14,308 nucleotides of DNA, taken from assembly GCA_035719045.1 (NCBI GenBank), contig DASTGO010000153.1:1-14308 (forward strand), in the 5' to 3' direction. A program made the position numbers and the translations under genes. Within the stretch, counting starts at the first letter, position 1. Each line of letters begins with the position of its first letter. This DNA is from DASTGO01 sp035719045 (lineage in GTDB: Bacteria; Actinomycetota; Actinomycetes; Actinomycetales; Kineosporiaceae). Shown in pieces: positions 7,091 to 14,308 of this stretch. The notes below the pieces were generated by a model. That model saw only the letters and a program-made list of their open reading frames with translations. It made no database searches and was not told where the DNA came from.

Positions 7091-7249
7091 GCCGGCCCGT
7101 CGGGGTCGCAGCAGGAATCGGGGCTGGGGCGGCGCGTCGCCCTCGTGCCCGGGCGGCCGCACGGCCCCCGTGCCGAGGTCGCGGTGCGTTCCGTCCGGCA
7201 CGAGTGCGTCGGTGGGTGCAGGTGCGCCGGCGGGCAGGTCCGGTGGCGA

Positions 7250-7336
7250 ATGGGGCAAGGCGAAGGGGATGAGGTCGTGAGCGTGCAACGCGCCGCCCGC
7301 GCCGCCCGGAGCCTTCGCGGAGAGGTGACGCGGTGA
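7250..7336 (+). other. Possible leader mini-ORF overlapping the nuoA start
   Basis: An ATG at 7250 opens a 28-codon frame whose TGA (7334-7336) overlaps the nuoA GTG in the coupling arrangement GTGA. Within it, a GTG at 7277 has a good ribosome site (GAAGGGG at 7262-7268) and would give a 19-residue basic peptide. nuoA has its own strong ribosome site, so coupling is not required. The peptide resembles nothing I know and may not be made. Confidence 0.2.
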
Positions 7337-7692
7337 ACTCGTACGGCGCGGTCTGGGTCCTCGTCGCGATCGGCGGCTTCTTCGCCGTCTTCTCGATCGC
7401 GGCCGGCGCGCTGGCCGGACCCAAGCGCTACAACCGGGCCAAGCTCGATGCCTACGAGTGCGGGATCGAGCCGACGCCGCACGCCGCCGGCGGTGGGCGC
7501 TTCCCGGTCAAGTACTACCTGGTGGCGATGCTCTTCATCGTCTTCGACATCGAAAGCGTGTTCCTCATCCCGTTCGCCGTGGCCTTCGACCGGATGGGCC
7601 TGTTCGCCCTGGTCGAGATGGTGCTGTTCATGGCCACCGTGTTCGTCGCCTACGCCTACGTGTGGCGGCGCGGCGGTCTGGAGTGGGAGTGA
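7333..7692 (+). CDS. nuoA: NADH-quinone oxidoreductase subunit A
   Basis: This is a small membrane-arm subunit of complex I at the junction with the peripheral arm, near the quinone cavity. The 119-aa product has three predicted helices (about 5-28, 60-84 and 89-111). The conserved loop between the first two contains YECGIEP (41-47) with C43, followed by RFPVKYYLVAMLFIVFDIES (56-75), including the acidic D72 and E74 typical of the family. The start is the GTG at 7333, with GGAGAGG at 7319-7325 seven nt upstream. It heads the nuo run, with 63 bp between it and nuoB, the only sizeable internal gap. Confidence 0.97.
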   Translation: MNSYGAVWVLVAIGGFFAVFSIAAGALAGPKRYNRAKLDAYECGIEPTPHAAGGGRFPVKYYLVAMLFIVFDIESVFLIPFAVAFDRMGLFALVEMVLFMATVFVAYAYVWRRGGLEWE

Positions 7693-7755
7693 GGACCGTG
7701 GCCGGGTACAGCACTGCACTCAGGATCGGCTGCTAGGCGAGGGGAAACCGGACAG

Positions 7756-8306
<551 letters not shown>

Positions 8307-8310
<4 letters not shown>

Positions 8311-9113
8311 GCGACGAGACTCCCAAGCCGGTGAGCAGCACGGGCATCCCGCTGGACCCGAAGGTCGTCGACCCGGGCAGCACCAAGCCCGGCGACGAGG
8401 TGTCCCCGGACGGCGGCAGCGCGGGCAACGTTCCCGCGACCACCGCCGGCCAGGCGGACCTGCTCGCCGTCCGGCAGGGCATGTTCGGCCAGCGCGGCAG
8501 CGGTGACACCTCCGGGTTCGGCGGCCTGGCCCGGACGGTGACCATGCCCGGCCCGAGCACCCGCCCGTACGGCGGCTACTTCGACGCCGTCGCCGACGGT
8601 CTGGCCGCGGCGCTGGCCCAGCAGGACCTGTCGTTCGACACCGCGATCGAGAAGGTCGTCGTGGACCGCGGTGAGCTCACCCTCCACGTCCGCCGGGAGT
8701 CGGTCGTCGCGGTGGCCCAGGCCCTGCGCGACGACCCCGACCTGCGGTTCGAGCTGCTGTCCGGGGTGAGCGGGGTGCACTTCCCGGCCGACGCCGGCCG
8801 CGAACTGCACGCCGTCTACCACCTGCTGTCGATCACCCACAACCGGCGGGTCCGCCTCGAGGTGTCCTGCCCGGACGCCGACCCGCACATCCCGTCGGTG
8901 GTGCCGGTCTACCCGACCGCCGACTGGCATGAGCGGGAGACCTGGGACTTCTTCGGCATCCAGTTCGACGGCCACCCCGCCCTGACCCGGATCGAGATGC
9001 CGGACGACTGGCCGGGCCACCCGCAGCGCAAGGACTACCCGCTCGGCGGGATCCCCGTGGAGTACAAGGGCGCGACCATCCCGCCCCCGGACAGCCGGAG
9101 GTCGTACAGCTGA
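8307..9113 (+). CDS. nuoC: NADH-quinone oxidoreductase subunit C
   Basis: This is a peripheral-arm structural subunit (30-kDa type). The 268-aa product starts at the GTG at 8307, overlapping nuoB, with GAAGGGG at 8292-8298. The open frame extends further upstream only inside nuoB. The actinobacterial N-terminal block RQGMFGQRGSGDTSG (56-70) and RPYGGYFD (86-93) precede the core. The diagnostic WHERETWDFFGIQFDGHP (207-224) with LTRIEMPDDW and RKDYPLGGIPVEY near the end is complete. Residues 1-50 form a polar, disordered-looking leader, somewhat longer than I recall for mycobacterial NuoC. It is separate from nuoD, unlike the fused NuoCD of enterobacteria. The stop overlaps the nuoD start (TGATG). 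Confidence 0.97.
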
Positions 9114-10510
9114 TGAGCGACCAGAACGCGCGCCCCACCATCGAGGGCACGACCGACCCCGAGACGCCCCTGGAGCAGGCCGACCCGTACGGTCTGCCGG
9201 ACGACGAGGCCGGTGCCGCCCGGGTGTTCAACGCCTCGGGCGGGGACTGGGACGAGATCGCCGAGGAGGCGGCGGCCCTCGGCGACGAGCGGATCGTCGT
9301 CAACATGGGCCCGCAGCACCCGTCCACCCACGGCGTGCTCCGGCTCATCCTCGAGATCGACGGTGAGACGGTGACCGAGGCCCGCTGCGGCATCGGCTAC
9401 CTGCACACCGGCATCGAGAAGACCATGGAGTACCGCACCTGGACGCAGGGCGTGACGCTCTGCACGCGGATGGACTACCTCAGCCCGCTGTTCCAGGAGA
9501 CGGCCTACTGCCTGGCCGTGGAGAAGCTGCTCGGCATCACCGACCAGATCCCCGAGCGGGCCAGCGTGATCCGGGTCCTGGCCATGGAGCTGAACCGGGT
9601 CGGGTCGCACCTGGTCGCGCTGGCCACCGGCGGGATGGAGATCGGCGCGCTGACCGTGATGACGGTCGGCTTCCGGGAGCGCGAGAACGTGCTGCGCCTG
9701 CTGGAGCTGATCACCGGCCTGCGGATGAACCACGCGTACATCCGCCCCGGCGGTCTCGCCCAGGACATCCCCCCGGGTGCCCTGGACGACATCCGGGACA
9801 AGATGAAGCTGATCCGGGGCGGCATCGACGACATCGAGAAGCTGTCCAACGAGAACCCGATCGTCAAGGGACGGCTGCAGGGGGTCGGCTTCCTCGACCT
9901 CACCGGCTGCATGGCGCTGGGCATCACCGGCCCGGTGCTGCGGTCGGCGGGCCTGCCGCACGACCTGCGCAAGTCGCAGCCGTACTGCGGGTACGAGACC
10001 TACGACTTCGACGTGGTCACCTGGGACACCGCGGACTCCTACGGCCGGTTGCGGATCCGGATCGAGGAGATGAAGCAGTCCCTGCGCATCGTCGAGCAGT
10101 GCGTGGACCGGCTGCAGCAGCTGGGCGCCGGCCCGGTCATGGTCGCCGACAAGAAGGTCGCCTGGCCCGCGCAGCTGGCGATCGGCGCCGACGGGATGGG
10201 CAACAGTCTCGACCACATCCGGCAGATCATGGGCACCTCGATGGAGGCCCTGATCCACCACTTCAAGCTCGTGACCGAGGGCTTCCGGGTCCCGGCCGGC
10301 CAGGTGTACCAGGCGGTGGAGGCCCCGCGCGGCGAACTGGCCGTGCACCTGGTCAGCGACGGCGGGACCAAGCCCTTCCGGGCGCACTTCCGGGATCCGT
10401 CCTTCGTCAACCTGCAGGCGACCGCGGCGATGTGTGAGGGCGGCCAGGTGGCCGACGTCATCGTCGCGGTGGCCTCCCTCGACCCCGTGATGGGGGGAGT
10501 CGACCGCTGA
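9113..10510 (+). CDS. nuoD: NADH-quinone oxidoreductase subunit D
   Basis: This 49-kDa-type subunit forms the quinone-binding cavity together with NuoB. The 465-aa product has NMGPQHPSTHGVLR (64-77), GYLHTGIEKTMEYR (95-108), GGLAQDIPPG and YETYDFDVVTWDTADSYGR. H73 and Y122 (in RMDYL) lie 49 residues apart, exactly as the quinone-headgroup His38 and Tyr87 of the Thermus homologue, so the site looks functional. The first roughly 60 residues are an acidic leader. The start ATG at 9113 overlaps the nuoC stop by one base, with GGAGG at 9097-9101. The C-terminus DPVMGGVDR is complete, and the stop overlaps the nuoE ATG. Confidence 0.98.
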   Translation: MSDQNARPTIEGTTDPETPLEQADPYGLPDDEAGAARVFNASGGDWDEIAEEAAALGDERIVVNMGPQHPSTHGVLRLILEIDGETVTEARCGIGYLHTGIEKTMEYRTWTQGVTLCTRMDYLSPLFQETAYCLAVEKLLGITDQIPERASVIRVLAMELNRVGSHLVALATGGMEIGALTVMTVGFRERENVLRLLELITGLRMNHAYIRPGGLAQDIPPGALDDIRDKMKLIRGGIDDIEKLSNENPIVKGRLQGVGFLDLTGCMALGITGPVLRSAGLPHDLRKSQPYCGYETYDFDVVTWDTADSYGRLRIRIEEMKQSLRIVEQCVDRLQQLGAGPVMVADKKVAWPAQLAIGADGMGNSLDHIRQIMGTSMEALIHHFKLVTEGFRVPAGQVYQAVEAPRGELAVHLVSDGGTKPFRAHFRDPSFVNLQATAAMCEGGQVADVIVAVASLDPVMGGVDR

Positions 10511-11256
10511 TGTCCTTCTCCGACGACGTCCGGGCCCGGCTGGAGGCCGACGCCCAGCAGATCATCGCCCGGTACCCGGTGCCGCGTTCGGCCCTGCTGC
10601 CGATGCTGCACCTGGTGCAGAGCGAGGAGGGGTACGTCAGCCCCGACGGGATCGCGTTCTGCGGCGAGATGCTCGGCCTCACCCCGGCCGAGGTGTCCGC
10701 GGTGGCGACCTTCTACTCGCAGTACAAGCGGCACCCCAACGGCACCTACACGGTCGGGGTCTGCACCAACACCCTCTGCGCGGTGATGGGCGGCGACGCC
10801 ATCTACGCGGCGCTGGAGGAGTACCTGGGGATCGGCCACGACGAGACCACCGGTGACGGCTCGATCACCCTCGAGCGGATCGAGTGCAACGCCGGCTGCG
10901 ACTACGCGCCCGTGGTGATGGTCAACTGGGAGTTCTTCGACCAGCAGACCCCGTCCAGTGCGGTCGAACTGGTCGACGACCTGCGGTCCGGCCGCCCGGT
11001 GCGGCCCAGCCGCGGGCCGGAGCAGGTCGGCAGCTTCAAGGAGGTCAGCCGGGTGCTGGCCGGCTTCCTGGACGAGCACGCGGACGAGGGCGTGGGCGCC
11101 GGGCCGGCCTCCCTCCAGGGCACCCTGCTGGCCAAGCGCAAGGGCTGGACCGCTCCCGGCGGCGTCGAGGCGGCCGAACCCGGGGCGAAGGTGTCCGGGT
11201 CGTTCACCGTGGAGGCCGGCGCGAACGGTGCCGCCGGCGAGAAGGCGGAGGGCTGA
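10510..11256 (+). CDS. nuoE: NADH-quinone oxidoreductase subunit E
   Basis: This 24-kDa-type thioredoxin-fold subunit carries the [2Fe-2S] cluster N1a and binds NuoF in the NADH module. The 248-aa product has the helical N-terminal domain (YVSPDGIAFCGEMLGLTPAEV) and AT-FYSQYKRHPNG. The four ligands are C85 and C90 in GVCTNTLCAVMGG and C126 and C130 in IECNAGCDYAPVVMVN. After the fold ends near residue 160, an extension of about 85 residues follows, including FKEVSRVLAGFLDE and the KGWTAPGG motif seen in actinobacterial NuoE. The start is the ATG at 10510, overlapping the nuoD stop, with a G-rich GGGGAG about 10 nt upstream. Confidence 0.97.
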   Translation: MSFSDDVRARLEADAQQIIARYPVPRSALLPMLHLVQSEEGYVSPDGIAFCGEMLGLTPAEVSAVATFYSQYKRHPNGTYTVGVCTNTLCAVMGGDAIYAALEEYLGIGHDETTGDGSITLERIECNAGCDYAPVVMVNWEFFDQQTPSSAVELVDDLRSGRPVRPSRGPEQVGSFKEVSRVLAGFLDEHADEGVGAGPASLQGTLLAKRKGWTAPGGVEAAEPGAKVSGSFTVEAGANGAAGEKAEG

Positions 11257-11259
11257 GCG

Positions 11260-12563
<1,304 letters not shown>

Positions 12564-12564
<1 letters not shown>

Positions 12565-14308
12565 TGACCGTGACCTCCAACCCGTCCGCCGGCGCGTCCG
12601 ACCGCCCGGCACCCCCGCCGGACCTGGTCACCCTGACCATCGACGACGTCGAGGTCAGCGTTCCCAAGGGCACCCTGGTGATCCGCGCGGCGGAGCAGCT
12701 CGGGATCGTCATCCCGCGGTTCTGCGACCACCCGCTGCTGTCCCCGGCCGGGGCCTGTCGCCAGTGCCTGGTCGAGGTGGCCACCCCCGGCCCGGACGGC
12801 AGCCTGCGCCCGATGCCGAAGCCGCAGGCCTCCTGCACCCTGGAGGCCACCCCCGGCATGGTGGTCCGCACCCAGATCAGCTCCCCGGTGGCCGAGAAGG
12901 CCCAGCGCGGGATCATGGAGTTCCTGCTGATCAACCACCCCCTGGACTGCCCGGTCTGCGACAAGGGCGGAGAGTGCCCGCTGCAGAACCAGGCCATGGC
13001 GAACGGGCAGGCGACCAGTCGGTTCACCGAGACCAAGCGGACCTTCCCCAAACCGATCCGGATCTCCGCCAACGTCCTGCTGGATCGCGAGCGCTGCGTG
13101 CTCTGCCAGCGCTGCACCCGGTTCTCCAAGGAGATCGCCGGCGACCCGTTCATCGACCTGCAGATGCGTGGCGCCTCGCAGCAGATCGGCACCTTCTCCC
13201 CGCAGGTCCTCGGCTACGCCACCAACGGGCACACCCCGCAGGCGGCCGGTGAGCAGTCCGCTGCGGCGGCGGGCAGCACGGGTGAGCACGGCGGCCGGTC
13301 CACCACCGGCAGCGCGGCCACCGTCGGGGAGCCCCTGGGCGAGGCCCTGCTGGACGAGTCCGGCCAGCCGTTCGCCAGTTACTTCTCCGGCAACACCGTG
13401 CAGATCTGCCCGGTGGGGGCGCTCACCAGTGCCGCCTACCGGTTCCGGGCCCGCCCGTTCGACCTGGTCAGCACCCCGACCGTGTGCGAGCACTGCGCCA
13501 GCGGCTGCGCCCTGCGGGCCGACCACCGGCGCGGGGTGATCACCCGCAGGCTGGCCGGTGACGACCCGGCGGTCAATGAGGAGTGGAACTGCGACAAGGG
13601 CCGCTGGGCCTTCGCCTGGACCACCGCCGCGGACCGGCTGACCACGCCGCTGATCCGCGACGAGCGGTCCGGTGAGCTGCGCCCGGCCTCCTGGCCGGAG
13701 GCGATCGAGCGGGCGGCCGCCGGGCTGTCCACGGCGGGCGGCTCCGGCGGGGTCGGGGTGCTCACCGGAGGCCGGGTCACCGTCGAGGACGCCTACGGCT
13801 ACGCGAAGTTCGCCCGGATCGCGCTGAAGACCAACGACATCGACTTCCGCTCCCGGCCGCACTCCGCGGAGGAGGAGGCCTTCCTCGCCCACGCGGTCGC
13901 CGGTGCCGGGCTCGGGGTCACCTACGCCGACCTGCAGGCCGCGCCCGCGGTGCTCCTGGTCGCGCTGGAGCCCGAGGAGGAGTCGCCGATCGTCTTCCTC
14001 CGGCTGCGCAAGGCGGTGGCCCGGGGCCAGTCGGTGCACGCGATCGCGCCGTGGGCGACCCGGGGCCTGTCCAAGCTGTCCGGCAGGCTGATCCCGGCCG
14101 CTCCCGGCACCGAGGCCGAGGTGCTGTCGGCCCTGACCACCGGGAACGTGGCGGTGGCCGAGACGGCCGCGGCCCTGCAGCAGCCCGGGGCGGTGATCCT
14201 GGTCGGGGAGCGGGCGGCGACCTCGCGGGGCGCGCTCACCGCCGCCCTGAACCTGGCCGCCCGCACCAGTGCCCGGCTGGCCTGGGTGCCGCGGCGGGCC
14301 GGGGAACG
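12564..14308 (+). CDS. nuoG: NADH-quinone oxidoreductase subunit G, 3' end missing
   Basis: This is the large iron-sulfur subunit of the NADH module. 581 codons are visible, and the family is usually about 800, so the C-terminal part lies beyond the window. The start is the ATG at 12564, overlapping the nuoF stop (TGATG), with GGAG at 12550-12553. The ligand sets are complete: [2Fe-2S] C54, C65, C68 and C91; the His-containing [4Fe-4S] H125, C129, C132 and C138; a second [4Fe-4S] C178, C181, C184 and C282; and the extra N7 set C308, C311, C315 and C343 (C-x2-C-x3-C-x27-C). The molybdopterin-enzyme-like domain begins after this. Between QQIGTF (to 211) and QPFASYFSGNT (from 268) sits an Ala/Gly/Ser-rich insertion of about 55 residues (13197-13361) not seen in the relatives I recall. 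It is in frame, with no frameshift. Confidence 0.97.

Larger units (their letters stand above)
6845..7332 (+). other. 488-bp region upstream of nuoA without a convincing gene
   Basis: This is the longest non-coding stretch in the window. A GTG-started frame runs from 6848 to 7336, but its translation is Arg/Gly/Ser-rich, resembles no family I know and lacks the codon bias of its neighbours. What can be seen is a -10-like TAGGAT at 7036-7041, a 7-bp hairpin with a triloop at 7074-7090, a short possible ORF at 7250-7336 and the strong nuoA ribosome site at 7319-7325. I take it as the promoter and long leader of the nuo operon. Confidence 0.6.

Noticed and set aside
7077..7091. GGGTGGTACC resembling the T-box antiterminator motif
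   Set aside because: It diverges from the T-box core right after ACC, is explained by a simple self-complementary hairpin, and nuo genes are not T-box targets. No specifier-type structure is evident.
5315..7288. Antisense open frame of about 657 codons opposite menJ and the nuo leader
   Set aside because: It runs opposite the clearly conserved menJ and shows no recognisable domain.
6848..7336. A 162-codon GTG-started open frame filling the menJ-nuoA gap
   Set aside because: Its translation is Arg/Gly/Ser-rich, matches no family I recognise and looks like a stop-free stretch in very GC-rich DNA. Only its last few codons are kept as a possible mini-ORF.
7698..7736. 12-codon frame between nuoA and nuoB
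   Set aside because: Too short to support; no feature other than a GTG and a weak ribosome site.

Overview
The window is about 14.3 kb of very GC-rich DNA with compact, partly overlapping genes, frequent GTG starts and actinobacterial-type protein extensions. Everything recognisable points to an aerobic, menaquinone-using actinomycete (phylum Actinomycetota). I cannot fix the genus from the sequence alone. All genes look intact except nuoG, which runs off the right edge. I see no mobile elements, CRISPR arrays, rRNA or tRNA genes.

Left half (about 119-6844): menaquinone biosynthesis. menD (+) converges on an isochorismate synthase gene (-). The two enzymes catalyse consecutive steps, chorismate to isochorismate to SEPHCHC, but lie on opposite strands. 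Divergent from the synthase gene is a DUF3592-like two-helix membrane protein with a Pro/Gly/Tyr-rich tail. It is followed by menG (demethylmenaquinone methyltransferase) and then, after a regulatory-looking gap, by a MenJ/geranylgeranyl-reductase-type flavoprotein expected to saturate one isoprene unit of menaquinone. The intermediate genes (menH, menC, menE, menB, menA) are not here.

Right half (7333-14308): nuoA-B-C-D-E-F-G, the start of the type I NADH dehydrogenase (complex I) operon. The junctions are very tight (GTGA, TGATG, 3 nt, TGATG), so translational coupling is likely from nuoB to nuoG. All expected iron-sulfur ligands visible in NuoB, E, F and G are present, including the extra N7 set in NuoG. 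NuoD keeps the His and Tyr of the quinone site. The enzyme reduces menaquinone, so the two halves form one functional neighbourhood: making and tailoring the quinone, then the complex that uses it.

Non-coding sequence is sparse. The notable stretches are 5255-5527, before menJ (a -10-like hexamer and a CRP/GlxR-like palindrome); 6845-7332, before nuoA (488 bp with no convincing gene, a -10-like hexamer, a strong hairpin and a possible mini-ORF touching the nuoA start); and 3317-3502, between the divergent genes (a -10 hexamer placed for a leaderless transcript).

I did not find an obviously new system. The most worthwhile observations are a roughly 55-residue low-complexity insertion in NuoG, an apparent loss of one of three arginines of the MenD allosteric pocket, the CRP-like site before menJ, and the unexplained nuo leader.
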